From Holothuria scabra (Eukaryota > Echinodermata > Holothuroidea > Aspidochirotida > Holothuriidae), in assembly GCA_037179385.1 (NCBI GenBank), contig CM074195.1, positions 31,514,222 through 31,578,221 on the forward strand: a DNA stretch of 64,000 nt. The letters are read 5' to 3'. The translations under genes and the position numbers were made by a program. Of the stretch, positions 1 to 10,961 are shown piece after piece (position 1 is the stretch's first letter; every line of letters begins with the position of its first letter). Below the pieces are notes generated by a model, which saw only the letters and a list, made by a program, of their open reading frames with translations, did not search any database and was not told the origin of the DNA.

Positions 1-1368
1 AGAAAGTGGGATAACTTTGATGACGTCACATGTATAAGCTTTTTGTCTTGAATGGTGTAGTTATAGTAAGTGGAAGATTTATGGCCCGGTTTCCCTCCAC
101 TTGGTTCAAGTGTGGCCCGACAAGGACCTTTTTCCAGTTGAATAAAATCTGTCAAACTCTGATTTTCCCCTTGAAAATTTGACATATTTCGTTGCATTAT
201 TGGTCGGCCATTTTGAAATAGGCATCAATTCTAGGGACGCTGTGTACAGGGAGAGTCAACACGACAAATGCTATTAAGTTCATATACCCGAAAGTACTTT
301 GACTGAATACAGTTGAAATAATATCTACTAAACTACTTCTGAGGACGATTTTGGCTGACAAGGACGAAATTTGAGATACGACTCTTTTCAAAAGCGAACT
401 CCGATTGTCAGTTATGACAACCTTTTAATAAAACAACACGATATCACAAACGAATAACTACTTTCAATTTGTAAATCTAATCTGAAGGTCACAAGAATTC
501 TTTACTGACAATGTTTCATTTTTTTTTTTCAATTTTTTGATAAATCTTAAAATCTTAAATTTCAAGAATAAAGGATATGTTACACAACTTGGAAATCAAA
601 CTCAAATGGTCATAACAGTATCATTACTTGATACTCTTTAGCTAAGATTTAAATGGTTGTACAGAAGTTTATTCACTCAGTTTAAGGTGGTAAATTTCGT
701 TGTAGTTCTTGTTTTGCTATGCTACAATAACCCTCTCTTTTGAAAGGGGCTGGTTGGTTTTGTTTTTCGGAAGTGAGTACATCCAATATTAACGCTACCT
801 ATAAAGCCACTTTTATTCCTGGACACTAACATATCCTTCAAGTCTCGTATTTAGGGATAAAATGGTTATATACGTATAGTCCCTATGAGATAGAGCTGCC
901 TAAATCAAAACTCTAAAATAACGTCGGCTACTTGGAATTCTAGCTGTCAATGGTTTCACTGTAAAATTTAAAGCTCCCTAACGCTGCGACATTTTCTTAG
1001 GCATTTGCTGTAAATGATATTTTCGTTGTCTTCTGATTAAGCTCATAGACAAGGTAAGAGCGTCACCACAAAAAATATATATCACAAATACGCTTGGCTA
1101 CCATAGCTTTAAACCTTTTTAACACAATCATCTTTCCCAATGAAATGTCCTTAACGTACCCCCTCCTTCACGGCATAAGCTTTCGGCACGGACCTGCTTT
1201 TATAACAAAATTCAGAGAGAGAAATATTAGCGTGATGTTCTACATAAACAGCGGAGGAGGGATAACAGTCCAAAGCATAGCTGGGAAAAAGGCAGTGGTC
1301 GCCACTAGATTGAACCCGGAAGGTTACACGCTGAGGCGTGAAATCCCAAGACCGAACCTAAACTAACC
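1..1368. other. Non-coding sequence, no gene seen
   Basis: AT-rich sequence with scattered stops in all frames. A palindromic CRE-type octamer TGACGTCA lies at 21-28. At about 958-978 there is a 20-bp match to the terminal repeat of the MITE at 57780 (AAAGCTCCCTAA core), but I see no partner end nearby. A roughly 90-codon open frame at 1095-1366 starts with TTG, resembles no family I know, and is probably chance. Confidence 0.5.
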
Positions 1369-1590
1369 TATAGACCTTGTGCATATGATGTTACGGAGCG
1401 GAAAATACGCCCTCCTTTGGGGGAAAAACAAATCACTCCAGCGCAAAATGCAGCCAGCTGATTTGTCAACCAGTCGAATACGCGCATAGTCTGCTACAAG
1501 TGCAGGGCGAATTCTTATGCGTATGGCCACGTGTTCCATTGTTCTGGCCAAAGGATGACGTCAGTGTATCGTCAGTGCACAAGGTCTATA
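1369..1590 (-). mobile_element. Family G MITE, copy 1
   Basis: The element is bounded by a perfect 15-bp terminal inverted repeat, TATAGACCTTGTGCA at the left and its complement at the right. Read on the minus strand it matches the copy at 6887-7191 over both ends and over inner stretches such as the one around GTCGAATACGCGCATAGTC. It is 222 bp against 305 bp, so it has an internal deletion. The ends lie on TA-rich sequence, which suits a TA target as in Tc1/mariner-like MITEs. The right end carries a TGACGTCA site at 1556. It encodes nothing; the superfamily is an inference from the target site. Confidence 0.75.
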
Positions 1591-1823
1591 GACTCTATAC
1601 AGTTGGAAAAAATGAAATATCAGTGTACAGGACCGCAGTCTGGAAAAATTCCCAGGGAAGCTCAAATATTGCTTTCTTAGAGCGCCACAATCACTTAGCA
1701 CGTGGTGTATTTACGATTTGGAAATCTCGGGGCAGTTGTTCCTTGCCACACTGCCCTCTCCTTTAAAAGAATAAGGTTATTGATGTAAGGAATGCTAACG
1801 TTAATTGTTAGTGAAACGTTTCA

Positions 1824-1980
1824 ACATTTTACCGTGAGGTTCTAGATGCAATACCACTTTGACTGGTCCACATTTGTAACCATTGGTTCCATGTTCTGTA
1901 GATGACAATGCTGCACCATTCTCTTATGAAACCATGCTGAAAAAATGTTTATAAGGGGCAAAATCTCTCACGGTAATGTA
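1824..1980. mobile_element. Candidate small inverted-repeat element
   Basis: TTACCGTGAG near 1829 is answered by CTCACGGTAA near 1967, and a few more bases pair outside them. This gives a 155-bp segment with 10-14 bp inverted ends. I see no second copy in the window and no clear target duplication, so this may be a MITE remnant or chance. Confidence 0.35.
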
Positions 1981-2368
1981 TCAAAATTGATCAATTCACG
2001 AATATTACCAATATACATTTCTTGGACATGATTATCTTGCACTTTTCTTATCTTTTGTTTGTGCAACCATAAGTGGTACGCCCCTGGCAGTTGTATCCTT
2101 GAAAAGTAGAAACATCACATACCAGCACAAAGCTGGCTGGCAGCAAAACGTAATTTATGTAAGGTTGACAAAGATAATAACCAGTACACTGCTCCAGTAC
2201 ATCAGTTATGTCAATATTGAAGAGGGAAATCTTTTAACGCAAGGCCGTAGGCTACAAAGCAAAGAGACAAGGGGGCAATCTGCAAAGTGTGCCTTTTCCA
2301 ACTTATAAATATATAAAAGTGAAACTATAATTTCCACTTAAAGGTTAAAAACAATTATATCTTTCACC
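1981..2368. other. Non-coding sequence, nothing recognised
   Basis: The stretch between the 1824 inverted repeat and the family C MITE. A 69-codon frame at 2099-2308 has no recognisable motif. I see no repeats or regulatory signals here. Confidence 0.4.
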
Positions 2369-2635
2369 TTAAAGGTACGGAGCAGTACCCAAAAACTTAT
2401 TTTGATGAAAAATCTAAATAACACAATTTTCACCTTAGTTCTCTTCAAAGTATCTTTCATTACATGTTATGACTTAGGTATTGCGTAATCAAGCTGTCAA
2501 GGTATACAAAGCAGTTATTTCTTGTAAATTTCACATTTGAAGAGAACAAACCATCACATGACTCCCAACAGCCAATCATGATACTGGACAGTCTACTACA
2601 CTACTTCAGTTTGGGATAACTGCTCTTGCCCTTAA
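2369..2635 (+). mobile_element. Family C MITE, copy 1 (TTAA type)
   Basis: A 267-bp element that starts TTAAAGGTA and ends GCCCTTAA. The two ends are imperfect inverted repeats around GAGCAGT / ACTGCTC. It aligns by eye along its whole length with 12973-13232 and with the reverse complement of 62497-62757. Shared stretches include GTTATTTCTTGTAAATTTCA and CACATGACTCCCAAC. TTAA at both borders suggests a TTAA-targeting transposase (piggyBac or Kolobok type). It is non-coding. Confidence 0.75.
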
Positions 2636-4397
2636 ATACAAAACAGAAATACATAGGCATATATCTCACTCCAGTCCCAACGTTTTCAACATAAAAACAA
2701 CGTTACTTCAATGGCCTGGCCTACCATCCGTACGTGTTAACTCAACAACTCTACATTTCACCATGTTTCTTGTTTTTATAGGCTATGCATCTTTGTTAAC
2801 GTGTGTAGAAACGAAATGCACTAAACTGAACTGAACTGAACTGAACTGAAATGTTAACTTACACGTTTCTGTAAATTTTCCAGCGTTGAAGTAAATGCAT
2901 ATAATTTGAAAATTAAAAAGGACGATCCGGTACGTTTACGTATTCCTACATAAAAATTTTTGTGGAAACGCTATCGCGAAACGGGACTTTCGCCCTAAAA
3001 TTTCCCCTTGTGGTCGACTTTTTAACAACACCGGGACTTCTTAAGCCCCCCGCCCCCTCAAGTGCCGAATTGGAGAAATTTATATTCGGGTAAGTACCCT
3101 TCATAAGGCGGCAAAATATTAACTAATCAAAGTAATGCTGTTCAAATGAAACAACAAAAGCGTGTCTACACGACTCGAATGGCTCGCGTATATCACAGGA
3201 CCGCTGATGAATTGTGTTGTGCTTACTTCGCCATGCAACTAGAACGTGAAACACAGAAATACGACGCAACTTTGTAAAATAAGCTAAGAACAATAACGCA
3301 AGGAAATATTAGATACGCTAGACGATTATGACGGAACGAAAACCGGACTTTGCAAATAGAAATGAACACGATCTAGCAAATCTCGAGTTCAACTTTCAGT
3401 GCGTTAGGGGCGACTGTCCCCCTGTTTCAAATTAACGGACTTTCTCTCTCAGAAAATCAGAAAACATCATGGTCAGGTAAAAAATTTAATGAAAAATTGG
3501 GGTGATTACAAAAATCAGCGAAACATTCGGACAGCTTACAAAAAGGATTACTCTTAGTCTTACAGTCGTTTGCATCGTTTTGCGACAAATTTTAGATTTA
3601 CTTTGAGACGAAAGTTGTAAACATAGTCTGGCATGTTTTCAATCACCAGAGTGCACTGGACAGACGAGAGGGTGTACAGGTGTATCCAATGCCCAAAATT
3701 TCTCCCCAAAACAGGGTGCATTTTATCTGTTAATGTTTTGATCATTTTGCAATTTTTCTAACCTTTATTGCAGTGAACATTTATTGTAGACTGGTAGAAG
3801 GAAGCCCAAGATAACGACGATTGCGTGCTAAGATGCTTCGATTCTACTTCTGAAGGATACCACTCCCATTGGAAAAAAAGTTCAGCTATACACCCTCAAG
3901 TTGTCAAAGAAAAGCACAGTATAACCGAGGTACAGGAATTTTTGAATCTACGGATCTCTAAGATATTTTGTTATCATTATCCTTGAAGAAATCTACCAGT
4001 ACCCACCTCTTCAAAGTATACGGTGTATTTATACGCCAAGTAAACCTAAACTGATTGGAGTCAATAATTCAAAAAAGAGATCTCTCTTTTACGTTTTAAA
4101 GACATATGCGGGTTATTAACATAAGGGTACCTTACAGAAAGTGAAGTAAACTCATCCAGATTTCTCGTTAAGCGCTAAAGGGGTGCATTGACCTTATAGA
4201 ATGCACGTGACGTCGCAAAACCGAAACCCATTGATGGGGTAAGCGTGTAGCGTTAAAAATTGAAGTTTGCGCGTGTTGAGCTCGTAGTGAAATTAAGTTA
4301 ATGCTATATTCGCATCATGTTCTCAGCTGCGCCCAGTGGCTACGCTACGGTAGGGCAAGAGGAGGCACCCCACCTATTTCGGCCTTGCCCTTCCTCA
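2636..4397. other. Non-coding sequence, nothing recognised
   Basis: Apart from the CTGAA microsatellite I see no gene, inverted repeat or internal duplication. A 61-codon minus-strand frame near 3560-3745 is unremarkable. Confidence 0.45.
2824..2850 (+). repeat. (CTGAA)n microsatellite
   Basis: About five consecutive CTGAA units in an otherwise ordinary AT-rich stretch. Confidence 0.8.
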
Positions 4398-4433
4398 CCC
4401 CCCCCCCCCCCAAAAAAAAAAATAAAAAAAAAA
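4398..4433 (+). repeat. Poly-C tract followed by A-rich tract
   Basis: Fourteen C residues are followed directly by about 22 bases of nearly pure A. A poly-A of this kind can mark the 3' end of a retroposed sequence, but I cannot recognise the sequence before it. It is one of six poly-C runs of 12 or more on this strand. Confidence 0.75.
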
Positions 4434-4718
4434 CTTAGGTCAGTTAGGAATTGGGTCCAGCGAGAAGAAAAATAAATGAAAAACCTCTCCAGAGACTTTA
4501 TTTTTCATCCAGTGATATCCTCCCAGCTTCCGGGGGCTTCGCCCTCTGGCAGTCTGGACGCCAACCCCCAAAACGGTCGTTTTGGGCTCGGTTTCTTGCT
4601 GAGCCCGAAAACCTTTGCCACCCCAAAATATCCTTTGCACTAAATTTTTCCCCTGCCATTTTTACATTATGGTTTCTTCACTCGCTGCCCAGTTGTGGAT
4701 TGCACTTATGCTAATTGC

Positions 4719-4854
4719 CGTAAAATTACAGAATCAAAAAATGGGGAAATAAAAAGAGATCACAGAAAAAGTGCTGACAACTTTTGAAACTTTGTTGGCA
4801 GCACTTTACTGTAATCTTTATATATCTCTTTATATTTTGGTTCTGTTAATTTAC
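4719..4854 (-). mobile_element. Family N foldback hairpin, copy 1
   Basis: Nearly the whole 136 bp is one inverted repeat. The left arm begins GTAAAATTACAGAATC and the right arm ends GTTCTGTTAATTTAC. The centre pairs AAAGTGCTG-CAAC with GTTG-CAGCACTTT around a short loop. The reverse complement resembles 15187-15301, so this is a dispersed foldback MITE family rather than a one-off palindrome. A transcript would fold into a long, imperfect pre-miRNA-like hairpin; whether it is transcribed is unknown. Confidence 0.7.
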
Positions 4855-6190
4855 AACAATATTCACAGTGAGTGTTAAATGCACTTTTCAGCGCTAAGTA
4901 ACCCTTTCACAATTTTCTGAAGTATACATTAACCTGCATTTACTTTTGACCAACCTAAACTGCACGAAAAAGGGTCGTCACTCTACTTAATGGTACATTA
5001 TAACACAACTTTTATGTCAAAAGAGGCAGTGAATGTGCAGCCCAGGACACAAAACCACACCTGATAACCATCGTTATATATTTGGTGTGGATAAAGAAAA
5101 GAATAATTCATTGAATTTCTTTAGTGAACTCAAATTTTGGAACATAAGTTGCGGTAGATATGGGTGTATGTGTTTATTTGGACGGTTTGATGGTTGTGCG
5201 CATGTGCAGACGAATTATCAAGTTCACTTTCCACATGATGCAAGTGAAGCCATGTCGGAGTGCCATGACCTAATAGGACGAAGGACTGATTTCGATGGAA
5301 AACCCCAGTGCCTCATAGTTTTCACTAAAATGGAAATTTTCATGATTTTTTAAAATCGAGAGATTACTTTACGAGATTGTCGTTAATTTGTAATGATAAT
5401 TCTGAGACATGCATATGAACAAACATAATACAAAAACATTCTCTTCAAGATTGATGGCTCCACGACAGTGTTTGCTGACTCTTGAGCTGAATTCCGTTAA
5501 CATTATTGAATATTGTAAAGGGGTACTAGTTTAGCGAGTTCGTTTCTTGCAGTTTCCAGGGGTATCAATGTGAAAATTCAGTTGAAACTACTGCCTAATC
5601 CCTAGATTGCAAACAAATCCTAAAATGTGTCTTAATCGACAAATCCAAATTTGGTCTGTAATTAAAATAAGGAATGAGATATTGTTTTACTTATCGTCTA
5701 TAGCCTTGGCGTAAAATTGTTAAATGACCCTCTTTGCCTTTAAACCTACCTTTTTGGAGTTTCTTTGATGTATCATTGCACTTGTACGATGTTTGAGAAT
5801 TGGCAAGATAGTTTTATGTAAATTTTGAATTCAGACGTTCGGAGACGTAGTTGCTAATATACCGCTTCATTTTCATACACAAGACTGATGTATAGGATTT
5901 ATTCTACAGCTGATACAGATTGAACAAATTTTACCAACTGGCGTCTCGAACTTGAAAGACAAAAGTAAGTCTGCATGCAGACCACTAATGATAAGGACAA
6001 TCTAAATAATAATAATAATAGCATTAGATCAACACTAAATAAGAGAAGAAAAGGTGTACGTAAATCCCAAATAGTGGATACACAAACTAATTTTTGAAGG
6101 ACAGGTGTTTACACAAGAAATTTGTGAAAACAGTCCTGAATGGCGAGTCAGCCTTGGTCAAGCCTTCAGTAGTATTGACTCTTTCTTCTT
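4855..6190. other. Non-coding sequence with one 106-codon open frame
   Basis: The longest frame (5033-5353, +) is 106 codons, begins with GTG and has no motif I recognise. Its composition does not differ from its surroundings, so I do not call it a gene. A short (AAT)n run lies near 6008-6020. Confidence 0.45.
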
Positions 6191-6496
6191 TTAAAAGTCT
6201 ATTCCGCCCACCTCAAACAGTTTCATTTCTCGTGACTGACTTACTCAAGCCCCTCCCACAACTGTCTAAAACTCATCCTTATACAGAAGCAATCTATTTA
6301 TTGGTAAGGCTAAGGTTTAGTGTACAAGTTCCTAATGTGTAATCAGAACACGCTAAATACAGAACATGCCAAGTGCTATCAGATACAGTACTCCGCATTT
6401 TTTGACCTTCCTGTCAATCAAAAAACTGTTCTAACTGAGAATTTTTGTAGACTGCTACAACAAATGTAGTTTGGAGTGAGAGTTGACTGTCTTTAA
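6191..6496 (-). mobile_element. Family K MITE, copy 1
   Basis: A 306-bp minus-strand copy with TTAA at both ends. It shares with the 27283 copy the blocks AAACAGTT, AGCCCCTCCCAC, AACTCAT-TTAT-CAGA, AATGTGTAATCA and, near the right end, TGTAGTTT-G-GTGA. Its ends are more diverged (TTAAAAGTC and GTCTTTAA) than those of the 12423 copy, so it is probably older. It is non-coding. Confidence 0.65.
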
Positions 6497-6585
6497 AAAA
6501 AGAAGAGTGCTCGCCAACTATACTGTGTCAAACTCAAATTCACTTGTAAGCTAACAGGCTGCATTTGCCCCAATTTCTGTATTGA

Positions 6586-6870
6586 ATCGATATTTGGTCT
6601 AACGGCAGAGCATCCGCCTCTCACGCGGGAGGCCCGGGTTCTATTCCCAGGTCGAGTCAAACCAAAGATTCTAAAAATGGAACCTACTGCCGTTGTGCGT
6701 GATGATCCGCGTAAGCAATGGAGTAGGGAAAACCAGACGGTGAGCCACAACTGGAAAAAAGACCGTGGCCGGCTCGAGTTGAACCAATAAGTTGGAAACT
6801 GGGAGGTAAAACTCCATCTAACTAACTAACTGAATAAAATATAGTTACTAAACTAACTAACTGAATAAAA
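6586..6870 (+). mobile_element. tRNA-derived SINE (S1)
   Basis: The head resembles tRNA-Glu. It has an A-box-like TGGTCTAACGG at 6595, an anticodon-arm-like stem with loop CTCTCAC (anticodon CTC), and a B-box GGTTCTATTCCC at 6637. The T stem has a mismatch and there is no proper acceptor stem, so this is not a functional tRNA gene. After the head comes a central domain (AAAGATTCTAAAAATGG ... CTGCCG) that recurs at 7768, and a tail of CTAACTAACTAACT units. Pol III promoter boxes, a shared body and a simple-repeat tail are the usual SINE plan. It directly abuts the family G element at 6887. Confidence 0.75.
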
Positions 6871-6886
6871 TAAAAATAGTATAAAG

Positions 6887-7191
6887 TATAGGCCTTATGC
6901 ATTGACGTCACAACTGATGTCATGTTTGTAGGAAAACCAATGAGTACGTGGCCGCAATAATGATCCCTAAGTATAGGACATAGATCAGTGGGTAGAACGC
7001 AGTAGAATTCGTTCCTCATGTGTAAAAGACTTTCGCAAGTATGTGACCAATCAGCTGTCTGCAACTGTAACAGACTATGCGCGTATTCGACCGGTTGACA
7101 AATCAGTTGTCTGCTTTTTTCTGTGTTGGTTTGTTTTCCCTCAAAGGAGGGCGTTTTTAACCTCTGTAACGTCATATGCACAAGGTCTATA
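6887..7191 (+). mobile_element. Family G MITE, copy 2 (fuller copy)
   Basis: 305 bp with ends TATAGGCCTTATGCA and TGCACAAGGTCTATA, imperfect inverted repeats of 15 bp. The right half read in reverse matches copy 1 (1369-1590) through CGCCCTCCTTTG, CTGATTTGTCAACC and GTCGAATACGCGCATAGTC. A TGACGTCA octamer lies at 6903 and a half-site (AACGTCAT) at the opposite end, so each terminus carries a CRE-like sequence. No coding capacity is conserved between the copies. Confidence 0.75.
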
Positions 7192-7727
7192 AGGAGGGCG
7201 TACTACATAAAGTCACCTGAGGTGAGCTCACGCGAAGAAGAATATCATGGACTTTGTTCCGCATGACACACTCTGAAATGTACTGAAGCTATAAGCTTTA
7301 TGCATTACAGGCCTTCAAAAGAAACCTGAAAAAATATACACAGAAAGAGAAAAGCAATCGTTTTATCCATAGAGGGAACAACTTTATTTACAAGCAGACT
7401 ATGCATACATACAGAAGGGAAGAAATAAAAAAGATATAATATTTACAATATTTACAGTATGATTATTAAAGTTTTTTAAACAGAACGAATTTATCTAGCT
7501 CAAAGAGTAAGTAATTTATCTGATTTTAACCTTTGACACTCAAATTCGATGCTACTGAATAAAGTGAAACCATTTGTAATCAATAGATTCGATAGTTAAA
7601 ACAATAAATATGCATTTACAGAACAATAAACCTAAGGTAGGGAAAGATAAGATGAATATGTGAGCCTGTAGTCAGAAAAGCCCTCTCCCCTTTTCTTTTC
7701 TTTTTTTTATTTATTAACTTCCGTGAC
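7192..7727. other. Non-coding sequence, nothing recognised
   Basis: No gene is evident. A 13-bp palindrome TCACCTGAGGTGA lies near 7214. The remainder is AT-rich with poly-T near 7700. Confidence 0.4.
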
Positions 7728-7830
7728 AAAACTGGTCTGGAGTTCGACTCCTGACCGGGTCATGCCGAAGACTTTAAAATGAAACACATTGCCGCTGTGT
7801 CATTGACTTGAGCACCAAGCACTTGGTCGT
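7728..7830 (+). mobile_element. SINE fragment (S2)
   Basis: A B-box-like GAGTTCGACTCC is followed by CGGGTCATGCCGAAGACTTT and then AAAATG...CATTGCCGCTGTG. The last part parallels the central domain of S1 (6660-6695). A conserved central domain of this type (AAGACTTTAAAAATGG) is shared by SINEs in many animals; that comes from memory. The A-box half and the tail are not clear, so the copy looks truncated. Confidence 0.5.
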
Positions 7831-9344
7831 GGAAACTGTTAAAGGGTCACCGAAGATCGTTTGAGTTACTTATTTTATTGTAAGAATAAACGATAAGGCT
7901 GTCAGACAAATGTTTTTAGAGAAGTGGAAACAACATTTCACTTCAGAAACAACATTTTTTTTCAATTGTTCGATGAATTTGTTTCGTTTTTGTTTCGCTT
8001 TTATTATGATCACATTTGTGGGGTCAATTTTGTCCGATTCCCAGCCACGCCTCACCAGCTTCCCATCCCTCCTCCCTTTCGCCGTTATTTTTTATTTATT
8101 TTAATTCCCTCTTCTGTATTTTTTCATCATTGCCCACCTCGTCCTCAGTATTTCGATGGGGTAGCACTCTGCCTCCCTGCCCCTTGACCACACTACTGGT
8201 GAGTGTTCTAGACACTGTGGAACTCATTTCCACTGGATCACTAACAGTGAACAGTCATAGTCAAATATTGTAATGAGGGCGAGCTGTATACATGAGCTTG
8301 AAGTCCATAAGTTATGGAAGAGCAGAACGACCTTCGTCCTAATGCAAGACTAATATGAAATATATGTAAATGTATGTTGGACAAAATCTTCACCATAGTG
8401 TAACCATTTTTAGACTTTCACTGATTTGCTGCCGTGTCAGTTAACATTATTATAGCAAAACATATACTTTCCACATTCAACTCTTAATTTTAGGCCTAAA
8501 GTTCTTGGAGCTTTCAGCATTTTCACCCACTTCGAACAGTACTGAGTCAAGAAAATTTAAAGGTTGAGTGCTAGGCTACAAGTAGAAATTGCCCTGATAG
8601 AAATTGTTGGGGGAGGCTGTGGGGTTTGAAGGGGCAGGGTTATGGGTATGAATACATAGCGGATACTGGTGACGGTACTAGTAAATGGGTTAAAAGGGTG
8701 TTTCAAGGGTGTTAAATAATTTTTGAGAGACTAGCTGTGGGCTGTTAGTACGACTGTATGACAATAATTATTTTTTCAATATCAAGTGGAATTATTTTTC
8801 TTTCTATATTTTGAAAGTAAAGCAATGCAATTTTTAACATTGAAGTAATTTTTTTTTTATTTCTGTGATTTGAAGAGGTGATTAAATTAAGAGAGCATAA
8901 AGTTTAAAAGGAGACTGTGTTTTTATTTTCTTTTGTCATTTTACATGGTTTTCAGCTGTTATCAGTGGCCACTCCATGGACCTGCATGTTTTCAACTTGA
9001 CAATTTCATCATGCACATGTATAGTGCTACCTACAAATTTTGGGTCCTCAGTCTGCCCATGTATGGCTCTCTAAAAGGCTTGTTGTGCTAATTTTTAAAA
9101 CCTTAAACATTCTCTATAGTCCCCTCCCCCACCCGATGCTCCTTCGTTTTTTTTCCTCACCACAACGATTGCTAAGGAGTCAATAACAAGTGGTGACTGA
9201 CAACTTCTGCACAGTGAATGTACGCTCAGCCGTTAGTCGGTCGCGTAAGAACGGGAGTGGTATGTAGCTGCCGTCGCATGTTCGTGGTGACTTCAACTGC
9301 TTGTACGTGCTTCTATGGACAAAACGCTGTCCAGGCTTATTATA
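7831..9344. other. Non-coding sequence, nothing recognised
   Basis: Overlapping 60-87 codon frames at 7910-8273 come from a T/C-rich stretch and share no family features. TAGGCCTA occurs at 8491. I see no inverted or tandem repeats of note. Confidence 0.45.
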
Positions 9345-9349
9345 GAGAT

Positions 9350-9466
9350 CGGTATAATTTCCCCATTGAAATAATCAGTGAACCGAGTCAATGACTCGAC
9401 TCGAGTCACTTAAAAGTTTGAAAACTGGTGATATGAGTCATTAATCTAGGGATTCGATTACAACAC
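9350..9466. mobile_element. Family L repeat, partial copy 1
   Basis: Contains GAGTCAATGACTCGACTCGA and the closing motif GATTACAACACTG, matching 42600-42677 (CGACTCGAGT-ACTT and GTTATAACACTG). The left inverted end seen in the 42.5-kb copy is not clear here, so it is probably truncated. It ends within a few bases of the family K copy at 9470. Confidence 0.5.
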
Positions 9467-9469
9467 TGG

Positions 9470-9759
9470 TTTGAAGGCAGTCTCATCCCAAATTACAATT
9501 TTGGAACAGCAGTCTAAAGGAATGTTCTTGGTTGAAAGCAACTTGAAAAACTGCAAGATTACTCTAGCTGATATTCCACATCATGTATTGCACTGAGAGT
9601 GTTCTGACCACACATTAACTACCTTTTACATTCACCCTAAGGCAAAAAACTGAGACTGTGTCTTGATGTGGATGAGTTTTAGACAGTTATAGGAGGGGCT
9701 CAATTAAGAAGGTTATGAGAATTCAAACTGTATGGGGTGCAAAGATTTGGCCTGTAAGC
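9470..9759 (+). mobile_element. Family K MITE, copy 2 (diverged)
   Basis: Begins TTTGAAGGCAGTC and ends TTGGCCTGTAA, degraded forms of the family ends TTTAAAGGCAGTC and ATGCCTTTAA. The middle retains GCACTGAGAGTGTTCTGA, GAGACTGTGTCT and GTTATAGGAGGGGCTC of the other copies. The border TTAA has mutated on the left. An old non-coding copy. Confidence 0.6.
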
Positions 9760-10730
9760 TTACATTCGAAATATATCGAAGAACACACGAACTTAACTTG
9801 GATAAATATGAAATATCAAACTTGGGCACAGTTTCAGGTGTGGTGCACTGAGAAAAATCAGCCTTTTTGCAAATTTTATAGGAGAATCCTATTAGAGGGG
9901 CTCTTAATTGGAAATCTAATTAATTATTGGTGTAAATTTGTTTCAGGAATTATTAGAAATGATTAATGTTTAAATTCTTATCAATCTCTTTTTCAGCACC
10001 CCTTTGAATAGAGTGCGAGCATTATGTGCACTTATTTAGTGAATTATTTTGTTATTATTCGACAGATACTATGGTCTTTTTGACCTTTCCAAGATGATGA
10101 TGTGAAGAAAAGTAGTCGGTAGGCCTAAACTAATCACCAATCCCTCTGGCAACCCTTGTATTATTTTATTCCCCAAGAAGTCCAAAAATATTTTATATAT
10201 CAAAGCAGCTCCTTTAAATCTTGTCATAAGCTAAAACCAAAATTTCTCTGAGGAAAAAGTGGGCATTTCATTCATTTTTAGTGAAGTCCACTTTTAAGAT
10301 TATTTTGCAACGGACGCAAAAGAAAGTGGTAACATTATTAGATGACAGCCACCTGCTCCTTAATTTTCCGTCTTTGTTTGTAGTACGTCACTTCACTATG
10401 AAATGGTTAGGATGATTAGCAGATGGGGAAACGAACCCCATTTACAAAATGATATTTTAACGACTGTTCAAACCTTCTATTAAATCTGCTTGGTACACAG
10501 TTTTCTAAAGTAATTGTAACCAGACCAATTTAGCCATCATTCAGAAGAACTCTTCTTCCTAACTAAAATTTGAAAACTTAAAAGAGAAAAAAAGATCTTT
10601 AAATAATTGTGTTACTTGCCTGCCTATAGGGAAAATCTGCAATAACATGCATTTACTTCACATCTGTCACAACTTGATATGCTGCAGTGTTTACCATATT
10701 AAGATCACGTTTGGCTTAGGCTTCAGTCAT
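9760..10730. other. Non-coding sequence, nothing recognised
   Basis: AT-rich. A TAGGCCTA octamer lies at 10120. I found no gene-like frame, hairpin or repeat. Confidence 0.4.
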
Positions 10731-10961
10731 TTAAAAACAGCCGTTTGTTGTATATCGTCCATTGACCGTGACAGCTTTTCCCGCCAGTTTCACCGGGGGC
10801 AAGACAGCTTGAGACGTGCGCGACCAATTTCTATCAACATCAATAAGTAGCTGCACATGAAACTGTTCAGTTCGATTAATTGCTAATTTTTCGATGAAGT
10901 AAAAGGATTTACTTACCAAAGCTTTTAGTATGCAACAAGTAATTGCGTTTGCGACGTACAA
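10731..10961 (-). CDS. Uncertain minus-strand gene fragment, unknown product
   Basis: A 76-codon open frame with no ATG near its start; I do not recognise the product. Two things set it apart. The stretch 10750-10835 is clearly richer in G and C than its surroundings. On the minus strand a strong donor GTAAGT (10916-10911) and an acceptor ending TGTGCAG (10851) would excise 66 bp. The frame reads in phase across that removal and ends NGRYTTNGCF-stop. The frame is also open without splicing, and overlapping frames on both strands are open, so this may be chance. No signal peptide or domain can be named. Confidence 0.15.
   Translation of the reverse strand: MYVANAITCCILKALVSKSFYFIEKLAINRTEQFHVQLLIDVDRNWSRTSQAVLPPVKLAGKAVTVNGRYTTNGCF

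Noticed and set aside
957..980. Second copy of MITE H
   Set aside because: Only about 20 bp match the terminal repeat, and no opposite end or internal similarity was found.
5033..5353. 106-codon plus-strand frame rich in cysteine and histidine
   Set aside because: Cys and His spacing fits no zinc-finger pattern, the start is GTG, and composition equals the surroundings.
6595..6660. tRNA-Glu (CTC) gene
   Set aside because: A- and B-boxes and an anticodon arm are visible, but the T stem has a mismatch, there is no matching acceptor stem, and a SINE body and tail follow.
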